Positions 38,075-50,739 of a stretch of DNA of 64,000 nt are shown here, one piece after another. Below the pieces are notes generated by a model. The model did no database searches, was not told the origin of the DNA, and saw nothing but the letters and a program-made list of their open reading frames with translations. Position numbers and translations under genes: made by a program. Position 1 is the first letter of the stretch, and each line of letters opens with the position of its first letter. The DNA is from Trochalopteron elliotii (Eukaryota > Chordata > Aves > Passeriformes > Leiothrichidae): NCBI GenBank assembly GCA_024734555.1, contig JANPWX010000009.1, forward strand, positions 3,471,247-3,535,246. Reading direction: 5' to 3'.

Positions 38075-41019
38075 ACAACCAAGTTAGGGAATTTGAGGTT
38101 CAGTCAAGTGTCTATGCAGAAGGTGTTCCCTCAGCAAAACACCCAAAATCATGTGGTTTGAAACAGCTTTACTTTTACCAGGACTGATTTGTGATCTTTT
38201 TTCCCTATGATTTTGCCATGTTCAGTAAGGAATGCCTGAGGAGTTGTTCCAAATTCCCTCTGGGTTCTTATAAAAGACAATAAAAAAAGCCATGCTTATT
38301 TATCTAATAGTGAAAGTCTTGGATTCCACCTTCTCTAGGTGACAAGTTGTAGATGCTGAAAAGGGTTGGTTTTTCTCTTCAGGGTGTATTTGCAAGAGAA
38401 CTTCCAATTAACAAAGTAGGATCATTAGTATGTCCCATTTTTATTTTTGAGCCTGGAGTTTCATTTCCTTTCTGCCAAACTTTGTGCTGTCATCTCCTGC
38501 TGCAGTTCCTGCCTTCCCAAATGTTAAACTCTATAAAGTAACAAACACTTCAGAGCCAACCTGAGTCCTAACAGATTGCAAACCTACTGTGAAGCAGAAT
38601 GTCCTTCCGCATGAGGCTGGACAACATTCATATTGCAGGTTGCAGGTTCTTTCACATAATTATCCTTGTACTTGACATGAGTATATGAATTTATGGGGTG
38701 GTATACAGTATAATTTGTCATAAAAAATTAATGAGTTTTAATGCACATAACCTATTACTGTGGATGCAGTATTGATTAAATCCCTTTAGTGCAGTATAGC
38801 CTCTCTGAAGAACAGCTTGCCTAAACCCTGCTTCTGAAACAAACAATGAGTCAAAGCAGCACACTTTGGCTTTTCTTCACGAAGGCATGAGATCTGAAAC
38901 GTTACCTGGGACCAAGTCATTCCTTCTGCAAAAACAGGCCCGGGGGAAGCTGAGGGACAAAATCTGTCAGCAGGCTGCACCACAGTCCCTCACTGGGGCA
39001 GGAACCGATGTACAATAGGAACGTCCCCAAGGAGTGGCAAAACCTGGGACCTTACAAGACCTACTCCAGGATCCTATGCTTCTGGCTAAGAGCTTTCCCC
39101 CATGGCAACTCCCTGAGCTGCAGCTGCCTTGGGGTATTTATCCATTAATATGGGGCTGTTACTGTTGTCTGAGGTGCTGCTTCAGGACTGTTGCTGTCAC
39201 ATCTGAATGCTTTACATGTGTCCTGCACTTGCCCAGGATATGTGCTGGCACCTGCTTGTAGCACACTGCACTTTAGCCGTGTTCCACCTGCCTGTGGCCC
39301 CAAGCTGAGGTGATGGGCAACCTCCCTTCAAGTCCTGGAGATGGACTGCTTGTGCCTGTGATTCTACACCAGCAAGGTCATACAGAGCTGGTACGAGCAG
39401 CTCTGCAAAGAGTGGGCACCTGCTACCTGCTTTGGCAGTTTGTGTAGGAGAACAGGCACTTAAATAAGACTGGTGCTTAAATTATTACATTATTCTTTTT
39501 GCTGTAAAGCCTTTGAGTAAGGCTGTGTTAGAGCAGTGAGTTGAGGTGTGCCTTCCAAGGCCAAGTGACTTACTCCTTCTGACCTCTTTTGGAGAGGAAA
39601 AAGGAAGTCAAGTCTTCTGTTCCTGGCACGCTCCAACTGCATTTCCTCCCTGGAGCAGCCCCCAGCACAGTCCTTGCCTGGTGGATGGGAGCCCGTCATT
39701 GCACCTGCCTACGGATTGAGCCCTGCAAGCGTGGCATCTGTGGGGTGCACACACACCCAAGTTTCCCCTTGCTGGGGACTTCAAAGCTGCATCCTTGCAA
39801 GAGAAATAGGAATTATAAAGCAGCCAGCCAGCTGGTGCCCTGGCAAGTATTCAAGCTTTGCTTAGAGTAGCTATGTTGGCCAGAACTGCACAGCTCCCTC
39901 TTCTGCCTTCATCCTGGCTGAATAAATGTAGAAAGACACCTCTCAGCTAAAGATCATTCTGAAATCTTCCCTGGTGCTGTGAAATATTTTCCTATCTCTT
40001 TTATCTGTTAATATTGGCAAGTGCCTGTGTTGGCAGCTTTCCAACTTTTGTCAGAAGCCATTGGGTTGCTCTGTTAAGCTTCAGCTCCTGAAGCCAAATG
40101 ATAAATGATGACCTCTAGCCTTGGGGAGGTTGTTTTTGTGGCTGAGAAAGAAATGCTACCATATCAGAATTTTAAAATCTAGAAATTAGGGGGAAAGAAA
40201 GAGAAGTGACTATTCATTGTTGTTAATAATAATAAAGCCACGATGTTACACTGCTAGTCACATTGAGCGTGAGATGTGACAGTGAATAACCCCTACCAAA
40301 GGTCACAGAAATTCAAAATTTTGCTAGGAGGAAATTCTCCAGGCAAGAACATACTGACACAAATCTTCAAGCTGTATTGGTTCAGTCATTTGGGCAGCAC
40401 TACTTTCCTCTCATGCAGTAGGTTTGTTGCTGTATTGGCTGGTATCTACAGGGTCCCTCACTGTTAGCAAGAACATGTGGGTACTTTCCAAGGCAGAGCA
40501 ATTCCCTTCCTTCAAATGCCTCTCTGTGTCCAAGGCTTGGCGTGTTACTCCTACCTGCAGCCCTTTCTGTGCTCTATTTCCAAGGGGAACGTGGCAGCCA
40601 GCCAGAGTCTCTGAACAGAGGGGATCACACTGTTGGTAAGCAGAGGTAAGCTGTGATTTCCTTTGTCAGAAGGACAGAGAGCAGCTCATTGTACAACACG
40701 TCACAGCAGCCACAGGGATCTGTGCTGCTGGAGCTCAGGAAAATGGCTCTCGGAGGTTAAAGATTAGCAGCAGCACACCTCGAGTCACACGATGACTCTG
40801 CCCTTTGCACTTTGCTCCGTCGCTGGCTGCAGCTGGCTGTCCCAGGGAGAGAGAGCGCTGATGCCTCTGCCCTTCCAAATCTCCAGTTCGTTTCCTGGGG
40901 AGAGCCGTCCTGCCCAGGCAAACCCAGCTGCCTTGTTCTTTTGCAGGGAGGGAACTAGGGACAGATAGGTTAAGCGACTGAGGCCAAACAATGAGGCAAT
41001 ACCAGCAGCCGAACTGGAG

Positions 41020-41355
41020 CTCACGAGTCCTCGGCTTCAGCTCCCGTGTTTTCTCTCCTGCTGGAGGAGACGGGAAGCCGAGAGGCGGGCGCCGGGGAGA
41101 GAGGCGGCCTGCCGAGGACAGAATAAATACTCGCTTGTGCGCAAGTGAACACAACCTCGTCTGTCTGCTCCTGTGCGCTGAGAAGGAGCCCAGTGTGTGC
41201 TCCTGCCATAAACTGGAGAGCCAGATCCTCTCCTGCACTGCAGCTGCTTTGTGCTGCCCGGAGGAGCGTGGCCCCAAGGCTGGCACGGCTGGGCAGGAGG
41301 AGACACCTCCGGCTGAACGCGCTGCGCCGTGACAGCTTTCCCTGGGGCTGCCGAA
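41020..41355. promoter_or_regulatory. CpG-enriched patch, possible promoter or enhancer
   Basis: By eye this roughly 335-bp stretch holds a little over 20 CpG dinucleotides, far above its surroundings. It includes CGGGAAGCCGAGAGGCGGGC and GAACGCGCTGCGCCGTGAC. A TATA-like AATAAATACTCG lies at 41121-41132. About 35 bp beyond the patch, at 41388-41399, is the palindrome CACCTGCAGGTG, two back-to-back E-boxes. No coding exon was recognised. Long open frames on both strands here (one of 295 codons, 40735-41622 minus) are best explained by scarce stops in GC-rich DNA. It could be a noncoding RNA promoter or a distal regulatory element of ZDHHC14 or the next gene. Confidence 0.4.
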
Positions 41356-44300
41356 GGGCTCCTGCTTTGGGAGGGAGGACTTGTGTGCACCTGCAGGTGG
41401 CTGGCAGGGTGCTCCTGCAGCCTCCATAATTTGGGGAATTTTGGGGAACCTACAAAACACCAAGATCGCTTGACATCCGAGTTCTGGGCACTGTCCTTGG
41501 CCACCGCTTGTAGCATGACAAGCAAAGAAAAATGGGTTACAGTGTTGGCTCATTAGATGAAAACAGCTTTTCTGAAAGCATTGCATACTTTTGATCGATA
41601 TTATTAATGTTACGAATCCCAATGGTTTGAATTATGAATCTGGATGATTTCATGCCAGATTTCAGTCCAGACTGGAACTTTCACAAATGAAATCTATCCT
41701 CTCCTTGAGAGAGTTGCTCATGGAAAGAGTAACAGACCTTCAAATGCAGTGAATGGCAATATTAGAAATAATTTTCTTACAGTGTCATTTAATGTGCATA
41801 TAAAATTTAAAAACTTAACTGCTTTACAATTTTAATGTAGGCCTTATATAATCTAGTGAACTTGTCAGAGGATATTATGATGCCTGAATTAAATAAAGCC
41901 AGATTTATTGCATTCCTGGTCCTGCCAATATGAGGTGACTAAAAGGTTGCCTTCATTGACCTCCTGACTTTTTATTCCAAGACACTTTTGACCATTTCCT
42001 GGCTTTGTTCAGCAGAAGCATCCAGCTCTGTGGTGGAGCTGACAGTCACTGAGAGTGTCATGCTATATTTATGCTTTACGCAATATTTGTGTCAAAAAGC
42101 CTCTGTCTAAACAGACTCAATGTCAGTAAGAGATGACCCTGGAACAAATGGTCTGAAGTCCCAGAAAGCTGATCTTTCCCAAAAGTGACTAATGTGAGGC
42201 AAATGGAAAATATTGTTCTGAAACAAGGCTCATCCAGCTGTGTGCATGTGATTAAAAAAAACATCACTTGCTAGACTTCTGGTCCAAATAAATCATGACA
42301 CGTTTTGATTCTACAAAACCAGGAAACTTACAATTTTTAGGATGTGTTTAAATGTGTCAGTATCTATTATCTCACATACTGATATTTTGGTATCTATTTA
42401 AAGGGACTTAAATGTACAGACAATATATACGCTCTAACTTTTATCCCAAATTACTTTTGTTTCCTTGTATCCAAGATGGAAACTCTTGTCCCCCCTGGTG
42501 ATCCATCTGAAGATCACATACAGCTGGTTTTCCTGTAAGTCAGCTGCTTCTTTCCAGCTGGCCTTCTGTGCAACTGGATAGGCTTTCTCAGACTTTGTGT
42601 AGGTCTCTCTGGAGTGTTTTCACTGTAATCTATACTCTATGTAAGAATAAGAAAAAAAATTTAAGTGTGTAACAGAGTATGAAATCTGAGGAAATCTGAG
42701 AACTCAGAAGAGAAAAAGTCAAGATGAGAAAAATTATGTCATTTCAAACACAAAACGTAATCACCAGTATAGTTTAATCCAAAGAAATTCACGTCAGCAT
42801 CAGCATGGCTGTATGACTTTGGAAAGAGCTGAAAATGCTTCCTAGCACCATTCTTCTCAGAGCTTAGAATATCTAAGAATCTAATTCTAGTATCCTTAAT
42901 AAATAAACAAGCAAACAAAACAACCAACTCAGTTCATCAGTTGAAAAGGAAATCTAACTCTTAAGGTGTATGCTCCATTTACATATCAATAATCAGTAAT
43001 CATCTGCTTCTAATAACGAGTTTAGGAATTACAGCCAAACTCTAGTAGACATAGCAAGTGGTGGCAACAATTACTTCAGCGGAGATATGGCACTTATTTT
43101 GCAAGTAACACAAAGCACAGTATTAATAGTACATTTTCAGGATGTTGGACTGCTTGAACTACTCTGACCTGTTGAAATTTGGGCAGGAGGCTTGACAGGG
43201 AATTCTGCATGGAATGCAGGAATGTCTTCTAGTTACAATGTAACATGGCAAGATGAAAACGTGGATTTAAGAACTAGTTTTCAGGAAATTGAATCTCCAA
43301 TGAGCAGCTTGGGACACAAGGCAGAAGGGTACAGGAATTAAAAGCTGTATGAGATGATGTATGTTAGTACCCATGGTGTGGGTTTTTTCAAAGAGAAGCA
43401 GTAGTGGGACAGCAAAGAGGATTGTTCCTGGATTCAGCATGAAATGGTTTCACAACGCTCCTAATGAAACAAGAGGAGTTACTTCAGTGCAGCAGCCCTT
43501 GCTTCTGCCCAATTTGTTTGGGGAAAGGGTGAGCCAGTCCATTACACACAGTGCAAGGGAATGTCCTCCACTCTGCCAAAGGATGGCAAAATAAATACTG
43601 CCTCAGGACTGAACCCATCTGTCACCACAGCATGTTTTGCCCTCTCTGCAGCAATGTGGTGATAACAGTTTCTGATCCCTCTGGCGTATCACCCTAAGGC
43701 AGGCAAGGAGATTAACCTAAATTTAGCATGATATTGTTCAAAAAATAACCCCATTTCTCAAATTTTTTTCCCTAACTAAGCAATACCATTCTGGAGAAGG
43801 TAGGAAAGGGAAATGCCTTTTTTGTAGAATAGAGGCCTCTTAATTGCAGGATACCATCCATCTTCTCAGGATGCATCTGACACTGAATTTCCTCCAGAGG
43901 CCTGTGAAAAAGAAGTATTTTACCAAACATCCTGAATTTTGCTGCTGTTTGGGTCTAATTATGTCATTTGCTAGTCAGGATGATTCTGAGATACTTAAAT
44001 ATGCTAAGATGCTATGTTCTTTGAAGGTCTCTTTGTAAATTATTTTGTAATTATGCATAAATCCAGTCTGAAGCAGATGCATGCAGATAAAGCAGTGAAG
44101 GCTGATTAAAGGTATGTAGGTCATTAGAGTGAAATTCAAGATTTCTGTTGGTTTATGTTTACTGCCTCTACAGGATGCAACCTTGATATTTGCTACGTGA
44201 TCTAACAGAAAAATAATGTTGTGTCTTGCCCAAGGATATGTGTTAAATCTATTTCTTCTGTTGTAAATCTAATTATAATCTAAGTTATATAATTTTTTAT

Positions 44301-45841
44301 TGTGTATAATAATTGCTGCTTCCTCTGAAGTATTTGTGACAGGCATCATAGCAACTATCAAGGGCTGGCTTTTCCAAGATTTCTATCCTCTGAGTACAAG
44401 ATTCTTCTGAAAAATTTCTTATTCAGTGCCTGCACATAAGCTGAGCTTGTATTTGTTCAGAGATTTTATACTATGCTGTAAAAAGTAGTCAGATATTCTA
44501 CACAGGCAACTTATACAGAGCCAGTCCTGGGTTTACTTGTGTTTACTGGGTCATTTTCTTCAGCGGGTCTGCCTGTAGGGGTGAGAGTACAAGGAACTTA
44601 GAGAAAAAATAAGGGATGGCCAACATTGTTTTGAGGGTGAAGTTCAGCACTAGCACGTGTATGGGGCAGCAGCCCTGTGTATTTGCCTTGCTCCTGTATA
44701 GGCTGCTTCTCAGAGACAGAATCTTGTCGTAGTGTTTTTCAAGCTCCTCCTGAAGCTCTTATCACATGATCCTTATTTGTGGTTATTGCATCAGAACAGT
44801 GTGAATAATCTGTATTTGCTGATGGGTGGAGGACTGATTAGGCAGAAGAACATGATTCATTAAAACACGTGTGTAAATAATGAGCAGCAGAGAGGATTAA
44901 ACACCTGCTCACCCATCAGGCTTAAAGACTTGGGAAAAGGAAGTTGCCTATAATCCAGAGCAGAGCACGTGATGAAAGAGCAGCAAACTCATGGCTTAGG
45001 AATCCCTGAGTGGATAATTCAGCCTTTTCAGGCTGCAGTGATGAATCACTGAGTGTTTTCCTGGGTGTGAGCCCTCAGGTGAGAAGATGCTGGCCACAGT
45101 GGAAGTGACCTCAACAACAAGCTCACTGGCACAGATCAGGGGCTATCCTAAAGCAGAAAAGCAGTGGGCCAACAATGCAGAGCACACAGCTAGAGTTTAA
45201 TTGTAAGGTTAAGACTAAATAATGATTTGTCAAAATTTAGGAGCACAGCTCTATTACATGTCTGAGGCCAGATAGGTGCTGTCAGCATCTAGCTCAGCAA
45301 ATGATACTTATACATGCTATCTTCAAAAGAAAAGGAACCTGAGCTGCAGTGAAATGAAGTTATAAAGGTAGCAGTGACTGGAAAAAAACGTGAAGGTTTT
45401 CTCCCTTTGTCACTGCAAAGCGCTGATGGAGAGACATTCAGATTTTGGGTTTGGAGACTTGTGATTAAATATAATGTTGTTGTAGACTCATCAAAATCAA
45501 TGAAAATACCTTCAGCATGGATTCAGTCGTATTTCTGTGATCACAGAATGGTGTATCCATGTTAAAATATAGTATTTGAACAAAATGCCTAAGCAATCTT
45601 AACACACTCCAGAGTTTTTAAAGTGCGTATGAAGTTTAGACCAGGTAAGTTTGGGTAGCCGTGTGTAGATACTCAGTAGCTCTCTGTGATATTTCTGGGA
45701 TATTCTGTAAAATAGGTTATCTTGTCATGCTGTAAGTACCTTCAAAAATAAGTTATCAAAAAAGCAAAGAAGTAGAGACGAGCTAGCACAGCAAGCAAAA
45801 CTACCTGTCCCTGCATAAACAGTGCTCCTGCGCTCCAGAAG

Positions 45842-45861
45842 AACAGACAGACAGACAGACA
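45842..45861. repeat. (ACAG)5 tetranucleotide repeat
   Basis: Five consecutive ACAG units between AAGA and ACTGCTG. Confidence 0.9.
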
Positions 45862-48800
45862 CTGCTGTAATTGTAGTGAGGGCCAGCACTCACTCACTGT
45901 TGATTGCAGGCATTAACGTTGCTGGAAATGAGGGTTTGGATGTCACGAGTTTCCATGACCTTGTTGCTCACAGAAGTTTGTTGTCTGGGCAGAACTGCTG
46001 TTGCTGCAGCAAGCCAGCTCTCCCCCTGACAAGGACTGGGTAAGGAGGGCAATGAGGGGGAACTGCATCAAAACTGGACAAATCACTGCTGCTACTCGTT
46101 GTTTTAGGGACTGTAAGAAGTCAGGAAAAATAAGATTTATTCCTCTTCCCCTCCCCAATTGCCATGTAGAATACATGGACAGCAACAGCCCAATTCTGCA
46201 GCCTTCCCCAAATCTGGTGGGTTTAAGGGGCAATCAATTTAATTTTTATAAAAAGACAGCCCTGTCAGTTGGCAGGCAACCACTGCCTGCTCATTGTACT
46301 GAGTCACGCTTTCTTCCACGAAAGGAGGTTAATCTGTCTGCCCAGCCACAGCTCTGACTTGTGGCTCAACATAAGTCTTGATCCAAAGCTTGTCCATGGT
46401 CAGTAAAGGGGTGTCTGTCAGCTTTGGTGACACTAAAACTCTGTGAGTATTCCCAGCATTGAGATAAATCTGTGCAAGGGCTCTTTGGCTACAAAAAGGA
46501 ACACATGAGGTCTAGCTTTAAGAAGCACCATGAAGAGTGTAGACTTGAGCAGTGTGATGTTTGAGCAGTGTCAATGCCAGTAGATTGTTGAATGGAATTA
46601 ATTCAAGGACTCCTTTGCTCACCAGGCTGTAAAGTCTCCATGAAAAAAAAAATCAACCAGCAAACTACTTTAGTTTTATTTATGCTCGTATGAAAAGCTG
46701 AAAAATTAGAGAGGGGAAAAAAAGAAGCTGTTTACAATTTCCTGAAATTTGAGACAATGTAAAAAGTTTTATTTTGTCTTGATTTGCTATTTAAATGCTA
46801 AAAGAAATTTCCTATAGTCAAAAATACTCTCTGCTTTTATAAATCCAAATGTACACATTCCATCAGCTGAGGCAAAGCCAAAAGGGTTTGGGATGTGGCA
46901 GAAATTTTACTAATGGATGACTAGGATTTATCTCACAAATAATACTGCTTTGTTTCTGCGTGGTATAGGACAAAAAAATTTTAAAAGCCTCCTCAAGAAA
47001 TCATTACCATAAACTTAAAAACACCCGTTGCACTTGAGAACAGGGAAAAGGGAAATCAGCATGCTGTGCTGACTGTGCCCTCCTGTAACTCTCCCTCTTA
47101 GAGATGGCCCTGGATAAAAAGCTGCTGCCTCCCACGCCAGCACCTGCTCTAGCATTTTAAGTGGCAAGAGAGGAGCAGATCGGGTCTAGGGGCATCATCT
47201 TTTGTGAGGAAAAATTATCTGCCATGAGTCCGAAGAAATGGATGGAAGGGTGGAGTTGATAGAGGGCACTTAGTGAGATAGCTACAATGTGGTGATTAAA
47301 CCACCCTTAATCTGTTAGCAGTCTGAATTTAAATGTGGTCACCTTTACAGTATTTTCCTCCCACTTACAAGTTCCACAGTCCCTGAGAATATGAAGTCCT
47401 ACAGAAACCTTTTCTTTGGGAAAAATATTAATCCAATATTATCATAAAATATCACATGATTAATACTGTGCATTAGGCTTTGTTTACCTCATAGACTTGG
47501 TTAATGAGGTCAAAACCAAGAACTTTTATTTGGAGATAGACTCCATCCACCTACATTTTAATTCATTGAAAACCAGACATCCCATTTCTCCTGGTCCATT
47601 GACCTCTGCCCCTAAAAGCCTTGCTCTGGCTATAGGATGGCACAGAACAGTTTGTGTGAACAGCTCCCCCACCCGATAAAACCACTAATGTCATCAAAAG
47701 GACTTTGTGGACCAAATTTTTGTCTCCCTACACAGGGTCTATACTTCTAGGCCATGTGTGTCCACGGGTCCCTTTTTCCCTCTTTTGTATTCATGTGTTA
47801 CCACTCGCAATTTGATTTTACTGTAGTAGGGAATTTCCTACTTTTATACCATTGAACTTTTGCCTATTTGATCAGCAAAGGTACTGAAATCAGGAGAATT
47901 CTGCCAGCTCTTCCACCTACTTCCCATGCAACCCTGTGTACCAGGCACTTGGGCTGGGTAGTATCATCCTTACTCATGGTGATGACCATAGAAAACACAT
48001 GAGCAGTCCCACTGACTGCTCTGGCTAAGACACGTGAGTGAGCAATCACCAACCTGAGCAAAGGTTACAAAATCTTGTACATAACTTCTCTGCGCCTGGG
48101 TTAAATACTAGGAGCCATTATTATTTTGTCTTCTCAATGAGCAGTGCAAACTAAAGTACCTTAGCAGCCTGAGAAGAAAGATACTGCAGAAAGGTTGCGG
48201 AATGATAGGATGAACTTAGTGAGCAACACATCTTATGTTGCAATATTCAGTAGCTTTGATAATGCTCTCTCTGAAATCCCAAACAGGAGACTTCCTCCCA
48301 GGTATGAAATATTCTGGATCAAGGCCCAATTACTGTCTCTGGGCTGTGCTCCCACTTGGCCTCCTGCAGAACTCTCTCAGATCAAGCATCATGATCATAT
48401 TTAAATATTTAATCTTCTTTGAAATATGTTACTAAAAAAGTTAACCGAAATCCATTCAGAAAATATCTGTTTCTGACATGAATTACCAGTTTTCCTGATA
48501 GGGGGTTGTTTGTTTCCCTTTGACAGAAAAAAATTTCCATGTTGTCTCTGCCAGATGAGGAAAACAGGTCATGTTGAAAAAGAAGTGGGTAACATGCTGT
48601 TGGCACCCCCACCCCTAAGCAAACCAATGATAAATGCTACTTAAAACAGGTTTAACATATCTAAGAGATTAGGATCAGTCTTTGTCTCTACCCTAGATAA
48701 CTTGCTTTTAAATGTGACCTCCTTTCCTTGCCTAGACAGATGCTCTTTGTCTGCTGGGACCAGTCACCGAAAAGCCATCCTGACAGCTACCTCGCTTCCC

Positions 48801-50711
48801 AGTCTCTCCCGAAGGGCCAAGGCTCTTCCGAGTGGTTTCCTCCTACTGAAAAGATATAATTAGCTGCTTCTTCCATTTTCCTCTGTTTAAAATTGGCGTT
48901 ATACAGCCTTTCTTCCTATCTCCTCAAGCCTCATCCCCCATCCTGTCCTGCTTTTGGACACATGTGAAAGGAAATGCTATGCTATGGGACTGTAAGCACA
49001 TTGCTTAATAAAGACAAAATACTAAGTTTTATAGTAAAGAATTGACATTTTCTTCCTTTTCCACTGGCTGTGGCTTATCCTTTACCCAAAATAGATACTA
49101 CCTCCTTGTTTCTGAACTATGACTTCCTCCACATTTATGCTAAATATTGTTATTACCCTGTTTATCTCAGTAGCCCAAATATTATGATTTCCTTTACTGC
49201 TCCATTGTATTTTCCCCTATATGTAAGTAACTGCATAATAAGCTTTCCTGTCCATTTTTATCAGTGGAATAACTTCTGAAAATGTAATTCCAGCAACAGT
49301 ACTCACAGATTCAAAAACTTCAGCTAAGAATGTATTTTGAAAGAATGTTATGGGGAAATTCTTAGTTTATAAGGGATTTGAAGCTGAGCAGTCTCCAAAA
49401 TCTTGCAAGCAGAGATATTTTCTTACAAAGAAAGTCAGATATCATTGTTCATTTAGCAGAATTTAGTGTGAATATTTTTAAACTTCTCCCCAAAAGACCC
49501 CCAAAACAAAGAAAAAACCAAACACCCCCAAAACCTCAGAATCTTTGCATCTTCTAAAAATTCTCTCTGCAAATTTATGGAACTTGTCTTTGTTAAAACA
49601 AATCATGTGTCAGCTTTTCAGATTTTTCCTACTCAGTTATGCAGGTCTCAAAGCTCAGATCACCAAAGAAATTACTGAAATGCTATTTTAAGTTATTTCA
49701 TGTGCTAGTTTATCCAAGCCAAGCTTTGTAATAAAAATGTGACAATTAGCATTCCTTTGTAATTTAATACAAATTTATTCCTTCTTAATTTATTATAAAT
49801 TTATTCTTTTTAAATCTATTTCAAAGGAGAATAGCTTTACAAAATAATTTTCTAGCTTTTTGCATAGGCTTTGGCAAATACACTCTTATCTACTGAACTG
49901 TACGTGTTTGAAAATAGATATACAGCACTTCAAACAGGAGTTCTGAATTATTGTGGAAGCATAGCTGTTAGTATGTATTTCTTTTTGGCTTTCTAGCCTA
50001 GGACATTTTGTAGGACACATATTCATTTTGCCAATTAAAGTTCTTGTGTCAGTCTCATCCTTGAGAAGCCCTCAATCCTGTTGTTCATTTCCATACTTTG
50101 TTCCTGTCAGTTGTATCCATCAGTTCATAAATCTAAAATCTAAGTTGCTGAATCCAGAATCCTCACCCAGTCCAAAAGGCCTCTGCATGTCTTTACACAC
50201 AATAACTTTCAAGATAATTGCCCTATCAAGACCTATAGAATAAGCACCCAGTTAAGTTTTGTGTTTCAAACTGCTCAGATGACATACTTATTCCTTCACC
50301 GCTAAACATAAAATCTGATTCCACTTCTTCAGCCAAGGTCCTTATTAGTTAGTATTATTTAGAAGAATTTCTGGCAGTCAGAATGCAGTAGGTTGAACAA
50401 GCAAACATCTAAGATGTGAGCAGTTTCACCCAAACTCTTGCAAAGCTGTAAGACTACTCAAGAAGTTTATCCTATCCTACTCCTTTTGTCTAAACTCAAG
50501 CTTCTTGCTGGGTTTTCCTGGTCAGGATCCCTGCTATGGTAGGTTGTGTACACTGGTATGAGCCAGTAAAGTAAGTGTATGCCCTAGGAAATCCAGTGTG
50601 CCTGGGGATGTTCGCAGGCCAAAATGGAGCCAGAGAAAAACCTCATGGTTTACCAATGTCAGTGGCTGCCTTCAGCTTACCAATACACACAGTCACAGAA
50701 GACTAGCAAAC

Positions 50712-50739
50712 TGCTGGGATTTCTCTGCTGGGATTTCTG
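50712..50739. repeat. 14-bp tandem duplication
   Basis: TGCTGGGATTTCTC is followed by TGCTGGGATTTCTG, with one mismatch. Confidence 0.85.

Larger units (their letters stand above)
35398..40700. other. Intergenic sequence, no gene recognised
   Basis: The minus-strand frame at 35480-35902 (140 codons) and the plus-strand frame at 35439-35675 overlap each other, and neither is recognisable. A GT-rich low-complexity block lies at 36166-36260 and a 20-bp duplication at 38035-38074. GC content rises from about 38.9 kb towards 41.4 kb, with several overlapping chance frames on both strands near 39.5-39.9 kb. Confidence 0.6.

Noticed and set aside
40735..41622. Longest open frame in the window, 295 codons on the minus strand
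   Set aside because: It sits in GC-rich DNA where stops are scarce, overlaps open frames in several other phases on both strands, has low-complexity Ser/Pro/Arg/Gly composition, no recognisable domain and no splice context.
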